Shown here: positions 49,086 to 57,530 of the stretch, piece after piece | How positions within the stretch are numbered: the stretch's first letter is position 1 | Layout: each line of letters opens with the position of its first letter | Assembly (NCBI GenBank): GCA_029261835.1 | Contig: JAJDAO010000068.1 | Span: 1 to 64,000 of the forward strand | Origin: Deltaproteobacteria bacterium | Lineage (GTDB): Bacteria; Myxococcota_A; UBA9160; UBA4427 | Direction: 5' to 3' | Length of the DNA stretch: 64,000 bases | The notes under the pieces: model-generated | The model's input: only the letters and a program-made list of their open reading frames with translations | What the model was told of the DNA's origin: nothing | Database searches by the model: none | Position numbers and translations under genes: made by a program

Positions 49086-49708
49086 CAGCCGCGTGGGTTG
49101 ATCTCGAGTCGGACTCCAGCCGGATCCGGGAGCTCGCTGAAGAGATCCTCTCCCGTCCGGAGTACGCGCGGGCGAAGATCAACGTAGAGGCCCCACAATG
49201 GCTACGTTGGTTCTTCGAACGCCTGAATGAGTTCCTCAGCTGGCTCGACGGCCTTTACGCGAGCTCCCCTATCCTCTATTGGCTGCTCCTGGCTGGGTTG
49301 CTGCTGGTCTTGGGCCTGCTCGTTGCCCACATGGTCTGGTCCATCTCTCGCGCCCTTCGCGACCAGGAGCCGGAGCAGGTCGTGTCGGGGCATGAAGAGA
49401 AGGATTTTGGGGCGGTCGCGGACGAGCTGGCGCGCAACGGGAGGTACCTCGAGGCGACCCACCAGCTCCTGCTCGCCTGCCTGCAGCGGGCTGCCCAATC
49501 GGGTGTGATCGAGCTGCATGCCGACGATACGAACGGGATCGCACGAACTCGTCTGGAGGCCTCGTCGCTGTCCGCCCAGCTCCGCACCGAGTTGCTCCAA
49601 CTGATCAACACCACCGAGCGCATCTGGTTTCGCGATCGCTCAGATGATCCAGACCTCTACAACCGATGGTCGCGGGCCTATCACGACCTGCTGAAGCAGA
49701 CGCACTAA
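49082..49708 (+). CDS. DUF4129 domain membrane protein
   Basis: A 208-residue protein with a GTG start overlapping the preceding stop. One membrane helix (SPILYWLLLAGLLLVLGLLVAHMVW, about residues 62-86) separates an N-terminal periplasmic part (IRELAEEILSRPEYARAK) from a C-terminal cytoplasmic helical domain (YLEATHQLLLACLQRAAQSGVIEL, then TERIWFRDRSDDPDLYNRWSRAYHDLL) typical of DUF4129. These domains occur next to MoxR ATPase and DUF58 genes, or fused to transglutaminases. The function is unknown, but it is likely part of the same membrane complex. Confidence 0.8.
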   Translation: MTAAWVDLESDSSRIRELAEEILSRPEYARAKINVEAPQWLRWFFERLNEFLSWLDGLYASSPILYWLLLAGLLLVLGLLVAHMVWSISRALRDQEPEQVVSGHEEKDFGAVADELARNGRYLEATHQLLLACLQRAAQSGVIELHADDTNGIARTRLEASSLSAQLRTELLQLINTTERIWFRDRSDDPDLYNRWSRAYHDLLKQTH

Positions 49709-49710
49709 CC

Positions 49711-50811
49711 GTGTCGACGCGCGTGGTGATCTCTGTGCTCGTCACCATCGGGGTGCTCACCGTTCTGAACTTCTGGTTCTATTCCCGGCGAGACACGATG
49801 GCCGAGTCCCCGACCAGCCTGGGGCGTGGGGCCCATGGCTACGGGGCTCTCTACGACCTGCTCGACGAGCTGGATCTCGAGGTGGAGCGCTCTTACCTGA
49901 GGCCCGAGAAGCTCCGCGGCGATGCCGTTGTGTGGTTTGTGGCGCCCCACCGCCAGAGGGGGGGACTGCGCGGTGGCAAGGCGGTGCTCGAGGACCTACG
50001 CCCCTGGGTGGAGCGCGGCGGCACCGCGGTTGTCTTTGGAGGAGAGCATTTCAACTGGTCGCCCGTGGCGCTCGAACTGGCGGAGAGCTCGGAAGACTTC
50101 GCAGCCGTGATCCCAGGAGCCCAGCTTCCCGAACGGAGCGTCGAGCTTGATGAGCCGCGCGTGTTCTCGGTGGGAGACCTCAGTGACGGCGACGTATCGG
50201 ACGAGAGCGGCTTGCCCTTTGTGGTTGAGCTGTCGCTGGGCAGCGGAAAGCTCGTGGCCGTGGCGGACCATCGTTTTCTCTTGAACGCAAGGCTCGACGC
50301 GGCCGACAACTCGATCTTCGCGGTGGATTTGGTGCGCGCTTACGGCGTGCCCCGGGTCGACGAGCGCTTTCACGGCCTGCGCGAGACCCGCTCCCTGCTC
50401 GATGTGGTCGGAGTGGGTCGGCTTTGGCTGCTGGTGCTCTCACTCTGTCTTCTCTCGCTGGTGGCGGTGTGGTCCCGACAGCGATGGCCCGCCCGGATGC
50501 TGCAAGAGCCGGAAGTGATCGAGGCGAGCCTGCGCTCCTTCGTCGAGGCCCTCGCGGGCCACTATCATCGGGTGCGCGAACATGGCGCTGTCTTTCAGGC
50601 GTACCGAGAGGGCTTCTTGCACCGTCTACGCCGGCAGCGGGGGCGCGACGAACGCATGTCGGATCGCGAGTTCGAGAACCGGATGCGCCGTGACCCCGCT
50701 CTGGATGCGGAGGTGGCCCGCTGGCTCCTCGACGGCGAGCTTCCGACGAAGCGAGGAGAAATGGTCCAGGCGGTGCGCGTCCTGGAACGCTTTGCCGAAA
50801 TGAGGGGTTAG
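49711..50811 (+). CDS. DUF4350 domain membrane protein
   Basis: A 366-residue protein starting at a GTG at 49711, two bases after the preceding stop. Helices near residues 5-22 and about 237-256 flank an extracytoplasmic domain that resembles a glutamine-amidotransferase-like Rossmann fold (GALYDLLDELDLEVERSYLRPEKL, VVWFVAPHRQ, DLRPWVERGGTAVVFGGE), as in DUF4350 proteins. The C terminus is a cytoplasmic helical region. No catalytic residues are evident. It is conserved in MoxR/DUF58 loci, where it may serve as a structural or sensing part. Confidence 0.78.
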   Translation: MSTRVVISVLVTIGVLTVLNFWFYSRRDTMAESPTSLGRGAHGYGALYDLLDELDLEVERSYLRPEKLRGDAVVWFVAPHRQRGGLRGGKAVLEDLRPWVERGGTAVVFGGEHFNWSPVALELAESSEDFAAVIPGAQLPERSVELDEPRVFSVGDLSDGDVSDESGLPFVVELSLGSGKLVAVADHRFLLNARLDAADNSIFAVDLVRAYGVPRVDERFHGLRETRSLLDVVGVGRLWLLVLSLCLLSLVAVWSRQRWPARMLQEPEVIEASLRSFVEALAGHYHRVREHGAVFQAYREGFLHRLRRQRGRDERMSDREFENRMRRDPALDAEVARWLLDGELPTKRGEMVQAVRVLERFAEMRG

Positions 50812-50814
50812 AAG

Positions 50815-51774
50815 ATGGAAAGCGCGGATCTCGACGCGGCTTGGCTGAAGGAGCGGTACAACGAGCTGAGGGCCGAGGTGTCGAAGGTGATTATCGGCCA
50901 GGACGAGGCGATCCAGCTCTCCTTCCTGACCCTGCTGTGCGGTGGTCACAGCCTCTACGAAGGGGCGCCGGGTCTCGCGAAGACTCTACTGGTGCGCTCT
51001 CTCGCTGCGGTGTTGGGGACCCGATTCGGCCGCATCCAGTTCACTTCGGACCTGATGCCCAGCGATGTCATCGGCAGCCCCATCTTCCACAGCGAAAGCT
51101 CCGATTTTCGTTTTCACCCGGGGCCGCTGTTCACGGATATCCTACTGGCAGACGAGATCAATCGCGCGCCCGCAAAGACCCAGGCCGCCCTGCTGGAGGC
51201 CATGCAGGAGCGATCGGCCACCGTCGACGGCGAGCGCCACGACCTGGGCCGCTTCTTCTCGGTCTTCGGCACGCAGAACCCGCTGGACCAGGAAGGGACC
51301 TACCCCTTGCCGGAGGCCCAGCTCGACCGCTTTCTCTTCAAGATCCTCATCCGCTATCCAGAGGCGGAGCACGAGTTCGAGATCTTGCAGGCGCACCACC
51401 AGGGCGATCCCGAGCCCCTCGCTCTTTCCGTGGTGCTCAGCGCCGACGATCTTCACCGCGCACGCAGCATCGCGCGCGATCTCGTCATCCAGCCCGAGGT
51501 AATGCGCTACGTCGTAGATCTGGTGCGAGCGACGCGCGAGGACCCGAGCATTTCCGTGGGAGGGTCGCCGCGGGCGGGGCTGTGGCTTCTGCGCGCCGCC
51601 AAGGCGTCGGCGGCGCTGGAGGGCCGGGACTACGTGTTGCCCGACGACGTGCAGGCCGTTTGGGCGCCGGTCTTGAGACATCGCATCATGCTCGAGCCCA
51701 CCGCCGAAGTGGAGGGTGTGAGCCCCGACGAGGCTCTGGCAAGCGTGTTGAAAGTTGTCCCGGCGCCCCACTGA
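50815..51774 (+). CDS. MoxR family AAA+ ATPase
   Basis: A 319-residue ATPase. Walker A is GAPGLAKT (residues 50-57) and Walker B ends in LADEINRAP (about 111-119), followed by sensor 1 (FGTQNPLDQEGTYPLPEAQLDRFLF). This is the compact MoxR layout, close to the APE2220-type group that pairs with DUF58 proteins. MoxR ATPases act as chaperones that help insert cofactors or assemble von Willebrand-type proteins. It starts four bases after the DUF4350 gene and its stop overlaps the DUF58 start (TGATG). Confidence 0.93.
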   Translation: MESADLDAAWLKERYNELRAEVSKVIIGQDEAIQLSFLTLLCGGHSLYEGAPGLAKTLLVRSLAAVLGTRFGRIQFTSDLMPSDVIGSPIFHSESSDFRFHPGPLFTDILLADEINRAPAKTQAALLEAMQERSATVDGERHDLGRFFSVFGTQNPLDQEGTYPLPEAQLDRFLFKILIRYPEAEHEFEILQAHHQGDPEPLALSVVLSADDLHRARSIARDLVIQPEVMRYVVDLVRATREDPSISVGGSPRAGLWLLRAAKASAALEGRDYVLPDDVQAVWAPVLRHRIMLEPTAEVEGVSPDEALASVLKVVPAPH

Positions 51775-53084
51775 TGGTTCCCGATCGCCAGCTGGTGAGT
51801 GCCAGTGGGCTAGCCGCCGCCCTGGCGTTCGCGACCCTGTTCTGGCCCGCCCTCGCGTGGCCCGCGTGGGTGATGCTGCTCGCGGTATTGGCCCTGGTTG
51901 TCATGGACTGGCGGCAGACCCGCGCAATCCGCATGCCTGGTTTCTCGCTGCAGCTGCCGTCGTCGGGGCGGGTTGGCGCCCCGGCGACGCTGACCCTTTC
52001 CCTCCACAACCACGCCGAGATTGCCCAGCGTGTCGAAGTGCTGCTCGAGCTGCCCGAGGACCTCGGAGGCGATCTGGCGATCGAGCAGCTGGAGCTCGCG
52101 CCGGGCGAGCGGCGCGAGATACTGCGCAAACGCACGCCCAGGCGCCGCGGTCTGCGACCGCTGGGGCCGAGCTTGCTGGTGAGTCGCTCACGCCTGGGCC
52201 TCTTCTGGCGGCGCTCGAGCCACAGCGAGCCCACGCGCTTCGCCGTGCTGCCAGATCCGGGCGTGCCCGACTCCGGTGCTCTCAACGTCTCACGACTCGA
52301 GGCCCGGCTCGGCATTCGGCCGCAGAGATCGCGCGGCGAGGGCTTCGAGTTCGAGTCCCTTCGCGAGTACGTTCCGGGCGACGACCCTCGACACATCGAC
52401 TGGCGCGCGTCGGCGCGCAGCGAGAAGCTGATTGCCCGCCAATATCAAGTCGAGCGAAATCACACCGTCATCGTGTGCGTGGACACGGGTCGCTTGATGA
52501 GCGCCCGGGTCGGCGGGACCACGAAGCTCGATCATGCCGTGGCGGCCGGGGTCGCCTTGGCCCGCGCAACCCGGGCCGCGGGCGACCGCGTGGGCTGGGT
52601 GGCCTTTGATCGAGAGATCCGAGCCTGGGTTGCACCCATCGACGCACGCAAGACCGTGGGCCCGCTGCTCGAAGCGACCTTGCCCTTGGAGCCCTCCGAC
52701 CACGATCCGCGTTACCGAGTGCTGGCCGATCTCTTGTCTCAACGTCAGAAGAAGCGCTCTCTCCTGGTGATTCTGACCGACTTCGTCGAGGGCGCCTCGT
52801 CCGCAACGCTGGAGAGTTATCTCGGCCTGCTGGTTCGGCGCCACTGCGTACTGTTGGTGGCGCTGCGGGATCCCCTGCTCAGCCAGCTCGAAGAGCCCGC
52901 GCCGCGGATCGATGGTGCGGGGATCTATCAGCGCCTGGTGCTACAGGATCTCTTGGTAGAACGGGAGATCGCTCTGGCTCGCCTGCGGCGGATGGGTGCC
53001 CAGACCCTGGATCTCCATCCCAAGCAGGTGACGGTGCCGCTGCTGGCCCGCTATCTCGAGATCCGCCGAGCGGGGCTCCTGTAG
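51774..53084 (+). CDS. DUF58 domain protein (vWA-like)
   Basis: A 436-residue protein whose ATG overlaps the MoxR stop. Two N-terminal helices (LAAALAFATLFWPALAWPAWVMLLAVLALVVM) are followed by an immunoglobulin-like beta domain (PATLTLSLHNHAEIAQRVEVLLELP), then the DUF58 core with SRGEGFEFESLREYVPGDDPRHIDWRASARSEKLIARQY and a vWA-like Rossmann segment (VIVCVDTGRLM with a partial MIDAS). Proteins like this are presumed clients of the MoxR ATPase. It ends four bases before the convergent SpoIIM-like stop. Confidence 0.9.
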   Translation: MVPDRQLVSASGLAAALAFATLFWPALAWPAWVMLLAVLALVVMDWRQTRAIRMPGFSLQLPSSGRVGAPATLTLSLHNHAEIAQRVEVLLELPEDLGGDLAIEQLELAPGERREILRKRTPRRRGLRPLGPSLLVSRSRLGLFWRRSSHSEPTRFAVLPDPGVPDSGALNVSRLEARLGIRPQRSRGEGFEFESLREYVPGDDPRHIDWRASARSEKLIARQYQVERNHTVIVCVDTGRLMSARVGGTTKLDHAVAAGVALARATRAAGDRVGWVAFDREIRAWVAPIDARKTVGPLLEATLPLEPSDHDPRYRVLADLLSQRQKKRSLLVILTDFVEGASSATLESYLGLLVRRHCVLLVALRDPLLSQLEEPAPRIDGAGIYQRLVLQDLLVEREIALARLRRMGAQTLDLHPKQVTVPLLARYLEIRRAGLL

Positions 53085-53088
53085 CGAC

Positions 53089-54093
53089 TCAGCGATCGGA
53101 GAGAAAGCTCAGATCTGGCCGCGCCGAGCGCTTGGCGAGCCGGCGCACGATGACCACGTATCCGACGATAGAGGCGGCAGCGAGGAACGCGACACCGAAG
53201 CGTACCTCGGTAGAGAGCGCGCTCTGGCGCACGAAGCTCTCGATCAACGCAGCCAAGAAGAACAGCGGGATGGAGGCCATCAGTAGATGGAGCGCATGCC
53301 GACCCGCTTCGCGTAGGGCTCGAACGCGGCCCGCGCGGCCTGGAGCGACCAAGGCCAGCCCCAGAACGAGGCCACCGGTCGAACACAGGACGATGGCAAG
53401 AAGCTCGGGAATGCCGTGTGGGATGATCCAGGCCCAGAACCAGAGCGACTCGGGCTGGCCGGTGAAGATGGAGATGAAGGCTCCGAGGGTGAGGCCATTG
53501 TAGAGAACGAGTAGCACCGATGGCAGCCCCGCCAGGATGCCCGTGGCGAAGCTCATCAGGCCCACGCGGGTGTTGTTGAAGAAGAGGTAGGTTCCGAAGA
53601 AGGAGTTGGGGGCCAGCGAAGTCTCGCGTCGTTCCAAGAACTCGAGTCGGGCCTCGGAAGAGCTCGCGAGCTTTTCCAGCAACTCGGCGTCGTAGAGGGG
53701 AATGAGCGCCGCCAGAGTTCGGGGGTCTCCTCGCGCCACGCTGAGGCCCGCCAGGATTGATATCAAGAGGAGCACCGCGACGATCGCTTGAAGCCGCCAG
53801 GTAAGCGCAAGCGTGTCCGGGAGGTCGGCGAGCAGGAAGCGGCCTCTATCGGCCCGTCTTCGGGGCGAGTTGTAGATGAGGTTGTAGGCGCGCACGCATA
53901 GGGCATTGCAATAGCGGACGGCCTGGGGATCTCGCGCTTGGGTTTGCAGGCGGACGAGCTGTGCGGAGTGCAGACGGTAGAGGCGGGCCAGCTCCCGAAT
54001 GTCGCGGAAGCGCTCCCGGCCTCGCAGCCCCTCGAGCTTCACCACGAGTGCTTCGAAGTGCTGCTCATCGTCAGATCGTCTATTGTGACTCAC
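53089..54093 (-). CDS. stage II sporulation protein M-like (DUF95) membrane protein
   Basis: A 334-residue membrane protein with a cytoplasmic N-terminal helical part (FEALVVKLEGLRGRERFRDIRELARLYR) and about six helices. The segments NSFFGTYLFFNNTRVGLMSFATGILAGLPSVLLVLYNGLTLGAF and WIIPHGIPELLAIVLCSTGGLVLG are the SpoIIM/DUF95 signature. In non-sporulating bacteria this family sits beside RDD, MoxR and DUF58 genes, as here. It is on the opposite strand, divergent from the RDD gene by 52 bases. Confidence 0.88.
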   Translation of the reverse strand: MSHNRRSDDEQHFEALVVKLEGLRGRERFRDIRELARLYRLHSAQLVRLQTQARDPQAVRYCNALCVRAYNLIYNSPRRRADRGRFLLADLPDTLALTWRLQAIVAVLLLISILAGLSVARGDPRTLAALIPLYDAELLEKLASSSEARLEFLERRETSLAPNSFFGTYLFFNNTRVGLMSFATGILAGLPSVLLVLYNGLTLGAFISIFTGQPESLWFWAWIIPHGIPELLAIVLCSTGGLVLGLALVAPGRAGRVRALREAGRHALHLLMASIPLFFLAALIESFVRQSALSTEVRFGVAFLAAASIVGYVVIVRRLAKRSARPDLSFLSDR

Positions 54094-54145
54094 CCGCCGT
54101 CCAACTCCCCGCCGTTTGCCGTGCGGCTCCTGGAGAACATAGAAG

Positions 54146-54982
54146 ATGCCCGCCTCTCTTGAGGACTCGCTGACTCTTCATTCTCCTGAGGGTGTTTCCC
54201 TCGAGCTGCCCCTCTGCGGGCCCGGCGCCCGGATGCTCGCCTACTCGATCGACTACATGCTGCTGCTTGTGTTGGGAACGCTCATCAGCGTCCTGGCGCT
54301 CGGGCTGAGCATGCCCCTGTTGGATCAATTCGGCGACTGGTTCGAGAGTGTGCCGGAGCAGCTCGCGGAAGATCCCAACGATCGCGGCGCCATCAATGCG
54401 ATACTGTTGCCCATCTTGGTGATTGCTTTTCTCTGCTTCTTTCTGGGGGAGTTCCTCTACTTCACGATCTGGGAGGTGGCGACCGGCGGGCGCTCGCCCG
54501 GCAAGATGCTCATCAAGCTGCGCGTGGTTGGGCGCGACGGAATGCCGCCGGATCTGAGCGACTTTGCGATTCGCAACCTGCTGCGGATCGTGGACGCTTT
54601 GCCGAGCGGCTACGCGTTTGGTCTCCTGTGCATCGTGCTGACCGAGCGCGGCCAGCGCCTGGGCGATCTCGCAGCCGGCACCGTGGTCGTTCGAACCGAT
54701 TTCGTAGAAGTGGCGCCTGCAATGAAGTTGCCCGAGCACCTGATTCCGCTTCCTCTCTCACGCGACCAGCTCGAGAGACTGGGCGCCAATGAACTCAGCC
54801 TGGCTCGCGGCGCTCTGCGGCGTCGCGAGCAACTGGACAACGAGCGCGCCCACGCCGTCGTCTCCGAAGCCGCCCAGGCCCTGCGGCGACGACTGGAGCT
54901 GGAGGAAGATCCGAGCGAGAGGCCCATGCGCTTTCTGCAGCGGGTCGTCCTCACCGCTGAACAGCGCGCGCGCCGAGATTGA
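54146..54982 (+). CDS. RDD family membrane protein
   Basis: A 278-residue membrane protein. The N-terminal GPGARMLAYSIDYMLLLVLGTLISVLALG carries the R-x3-Y-x2-D pattern that stands in for the Arg-Asp-Asp of the family, and the third helix region WEVATGGRSPGKMLIKLRVVGRDG follows. A cytoplasmic C-terminal extension of about 90 residues is rich in Arg and Glu. RDD proteins may be exporters or structural partners in MoxR/DUF58/SpoIIM loci; the activity is not known. Confidence 0.88.
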   Translation: MPASLEDSLTLHSPEGVSLELPLCGPGARMLAYSIDYMLLLVLGTLISVLALGLSMPLLDQFGDWFESVPEQLAEDPNDRGAINAILLPILVIAFLCFFLGEFLYFTIWEVATGGRSPGKMLIKLRVVGRDGMPPDLSDFAIRNLLRIVDALPSGYAFGLLCIVLTERGQRLGDLAAGTVVVRTDFVEVAPAMKLPEHLIPLPLSRDQLERLGANELSLARGALRRREQLDNERAHAVVSEAAQALRRRLELEEDPSERPMRFLQRVVLTAEQRARRD

Positions 54983-55039
54983 GCTTCCCCCGTTGCAGCG
55001 ACAGTGGCACAACGACGTGATGAAGCTCGGGGCAGAAAT

Positions 55040-56071
55040 ATGACGGTCGTCTCTTCAGGCGAGTTCCGCTTCGCAGTCGCTCATCTCGATCACCCCCACA
55101 TCTTCGGCCAGACCAGCGGCTTGATAGGCGCTGGCGGCACGCTCGAGTACGCGTACGACGAAGACCCGCAGCGCCTCGATGGATTCTGCCGCCTGCACCC
55201 CGGAGCCAGGCCCGTCCGCTCATTCGACGAGATCCTCGATGCCGAGGACATTCAGCTCGTCGTGTCGGCGGCCGTGCCGAGCGAACGGGCGGAGATCGGC
55301 ATGCGGGTCCTCCGGAGCGGAAAGGACTACTTCACCGACAAAGCTCCCGTCACGACGCTGGACCAGCTCGAGGCGGTCCGGAGGTGCGTCGAGGAAACGG
55401 GAGGCAAGTACTTCGTGTACTACGCGGAGAGGCTGCACAACGATGCTGCCTGGCATGCGGGCGAGCTGATCGAGGAGGGAGCCGTCGGGAGGGTCCTGCA
55501 GGTGCTGAACCTGGCCCCGCATCGCCTCGCGAAGCCGACGCGCCCGCGTTGGTTCTTCGAGAAGCGGCGCTACGGGGGAATCCTCACCGACCTCGGCTCC
55601 CACCAGGTCGAGCAGTTTCTCGCCTACTCGGGTTGCCAGTCGGCCGAGATCAACTTCGCTCGTGTAGAGAACTTCGGCCATCCGGACGAGCCCCAGTTCG
55701 AGGACTTCGGCGAACTCTCGATGACGGGCGATACTGGTGCGTCCTTCTACACGCGAGTCGATTGGTACACGCCGGAGGGTCTGCCCTCCTGGGGCGATGG
55801 CCGCACCTTCATCGTCGGGAGTGAGGGCAGCCTCGAGCTTCGCAAGACCATCGATCCGAGCCGTCAATCACCCGCCTCCAAGCTCTACCTGTCGAATCAC
55901 GAAGGCGAGCGGGAGATCGACTGCCTGGGAGCGACGGGGTTTCCGTTCTTCCAGCGACTCATCGTCGATGTGCTCGAGCGAAGCGAGAGCGCCATGACGC
56001 AGCGTCACGCGTTTCTCGCCGCTGAGCTCAGCATGCTTGGCCAGGCTTTCGCCGACCTTCGGCGTTCGTGA
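55040..56071 (+). CDS. Gfo/Idh/MocA family oxidoreductase
   Basis: A 343-residue NAD(P)-dependent dehydrogenase. Start chosen at the ATG at 55040. The Rossmann part (FRFAVAHLDHPHIFGQTSGLIGAGGTLEYAYDEDPQRL) replaces the usual G-x-G-x2-G with a His-rich variant; the catalytic-type segment KDYFTDKAPVTTLDQLEAVRR contains the family Lys of EKP (here DKAP). The C-terminal half is the alpha/beta sheet domain (YGGILTDLGSHQVEQFLAY) with a likely catalytic His. Substrates are sugars, inositols or related polyols. It converges on the OYE-like gene, with four bases between stops. Confidence 0.85.
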   Translation: MTVVSSGEFRFAVAHLDHPHIFGQTSGLIGAGGTLEYAYDEDPQRLDGFCRLHPGARPVRSFDEILDAEDIQLVVSAAVPSERAEIGMRVLRSGKDYFTDKAPVTTLDQLEAVRRCVEETGGKYFVYYAERLHNDAAWHAGELIEEGAVGRVLQVLNLAPHRLAKPTRPRWFFEKRRYGGILTDLGSHQVEQFLAYSGCQSAEINFARVENFGHPDEPQFEDFGELSMTGDTGASFYTRVDWYTPEGLPSWGDGRTFIVGSEGSLELRKTIDPSRQSPASKLYLSNHEGEREIDCLGATGFPFFQRLIVDVLERSESAMTQRHAFLAAELSMLGQAFADLRRS

Positions 56072-56075
56072 GCGA

Positions 56076-57530
56076 TCAGAGTTCTGCGCCGCGAGTGCGA
56101 CGCTTTGCTTCCGCCAGCGAGCTTGCCTCGGGCCGGCGCTTGTAGAAGGCGTCGAGCGGGTAGCAGCCCGACACCAGTCCGTTTCGCGGCGCGCTCGTGC
56201 AGTCGCTGAAGGTCCTGCAGATGAGAGAACGCTGTAGCGGTCTCCCGGCCAATACGTCCCGTGGAAGCTCGGGATACGAGAGCATCATGCGCCCGAGACC
56301 GATCAGGTCGGCCTTGCCCTGGCGCACCACGGCCTGTGCCACGTGGGGAAGCCACTCCTGTAGATAGCTGTAGGCCGAACCCACGACGCACAGCTCGGGG
56401 TGCCGCCTCTTCACTTCTGCGGTCGCGTGAAGCTGCCGCGCCACACCGACCAGCGGATCTTCCGGCATCTCGTAGCCGTCCGAGGGAGGATAGAAGGCGG
56501 GTCGCTGCGTGTGCGGGTTGTAGTAGGGGCTTCCCGCCGTGGTGCACAAGAGCGTCACACCCGCCTCGCGCAGCGCCACGACGAGCGCGTGCGTCTCGCA
56601 CAGGTCGACTTCTCCCGCGCCTCCTCCTGCGCCTCCTCCTAGGCCTCCTCCTACGCCAGAGCCGAAGGGGCGCTGAGTGGTGGGTTCCGCCTGTCCCACT
56701 CCATCCTCTCCACCGCGAAAGGGTCCGAGATCGAAGATCGAAAGCCGTACACCGATCGCAAGCTCGGGCGCTTCGTCACGCACGGCCTGGATCGCACGCA
56801 GCAAGAAGCGGGAACGCCCGGCCAGATCGCCGCCGTAGGGGCCGGGGCGTTCGCGAGCCGAAAGCAGCTCATGGCCCAGGTATCCGTGACATGCCTTGAT
56901 GTCGACGAAGGCAAAGCCCGCGTTCCGCGCGAGCCGTGCGACGGTCGGGTACCCGCCGATCAGCTCGTCGAGCTCGGCATCGGAAAGCAGCGCGGCGTCT
57001 GAGTCGATGCCAACACGCTCGTCGAGAACGGGATCGCGGAACGCGGTGCGGGGTGCAGGGGTTCCGTACGGGCGACTGAAGCGGCCGGAGTGCGTGAGCT
57101 GCAGGCCGATGAGCAGGTCACTGCTGTCGCCGCAGCGTGCTTCGTGCGCAGCCACGAGCGCACCGCGGAGCTCCGCGAGATCCCCTTCGCTCTCCGGGTT
57201 GAATGCGAGCTGGTTCGGGTTCGCGCGCCCCTTGGGCTCTATCGCGTAGGCTTCGCCACCCCAGATCAGCTTCGCGCCGCTCTCTCCGAAACGTCGCCAG
57301 CGGCGGCGTACGAGCTCGGTCGGTCGCCCGTCTCTCGTGGCGTCCCATCCTTCCATCGGAAGTGCGCAGAAGCGATTGCCGACCCTGCGATCGGCGATCT
57401 CGAGGGGGGCAGCGAGGGGTCCCGCGGCTTCGATCTCGGGATCGATCGGCAGCGCGATCCCCAGCTCCTCGAGCCGGGCGTTGAACTGCTCGAGTCTTCG
57501 CAGGCGCGTGAGCTTGAGTGCTGCGGTCAA
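56076..57530 (-). CDS. old yellow enzyme family (NADH:flavin oxidoreductase-like)
   Basis: A 484-residue FMN TIM-barrel enzyme. The start is most likely the TTG at 57530, overlapping the DapA-like stop as TTGA; frames further upstream are a shadow of that gene. Barrel segments: NRFCALPMEGWDATRDG, KLIWGGEAYAIEPKGRANPNQL, LLIGLQLTHSGRFS, FVDIKACHGYLGHELLSARE, YGGDLAGRSRFLLRAI and ADLIGLGRMMLSYPELP. The usual iron-sulfur and second flavin domain of 2,4-dienoyl-CoA reductases is absent except for a Cys-containing C terminus. A Gly-rich insert encoded by three 12-base units lies at about residues 293-305. Confidence 0.85.
   Translation of the reverse strand: MTAALKLTRLRRLEQFNARLEELGIALPIDPEIEAAGPLAAPLEIADRRVGNRFCALPMEGWDATRDGRPTELVRRRWRRFGESGAKLIWGGEAYAIEPKGRANPNQLAFNPESEGDLAELRGALVAAHEARCGDSSDLLIGLQLTHSGRFSRPYGTPAPRTAFRDPVLDERVGIDSDAALLSDAELDELIGGYPTVARLARNAGFAFVDIKACHGYLGHELLSARERPGPYGGDLAGRSRFLLRAIQAVRDEAPELAIGVRLSIFDLGPFRGGEDGVGQAEPTTQRPFGSGVGGGLGGGAGGGAGEVDLCETHALVVALREAGVTLLCTTAGSPYYNPHTQRPAFYPPSDGYEMPEDPLVGVARQLHATAEVKRRHPELCVVGSAYSYLQEWLPHVAQAVVRQGKADLIGLGRMMLSYPELPRDVLAGRPLQRSLICRTFSDCTSAPRNGLVSGCYPLDAFYKRRPEASSLAEAKRRTRGAEL
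56617..56652 (-). repeat. three 12-bp tandem units coding a poly-Gly loop
   Basis: Units GCGCCTCCTCCT (56617-56628), GCGCCTCCTCCT (56629-56640) and AGGCCTCCTCCT (56641-56652) lie in the OYE-like gene. In frame on the minus strand they encode Gly-Gly-Gly-Ala/Leu repeats, so the number of units can change without breaking the frame. Confidence 0.85.

Noticed and set aside
50841..51773. Open frame extending the DUF58 protein upstream to 747 residues
   Set aside because: This part is a shifted reading of the MoxR gene, which has intact Walker motifs in its own frame. The DUF58 start at 51774 overlaps the MoxR stop.
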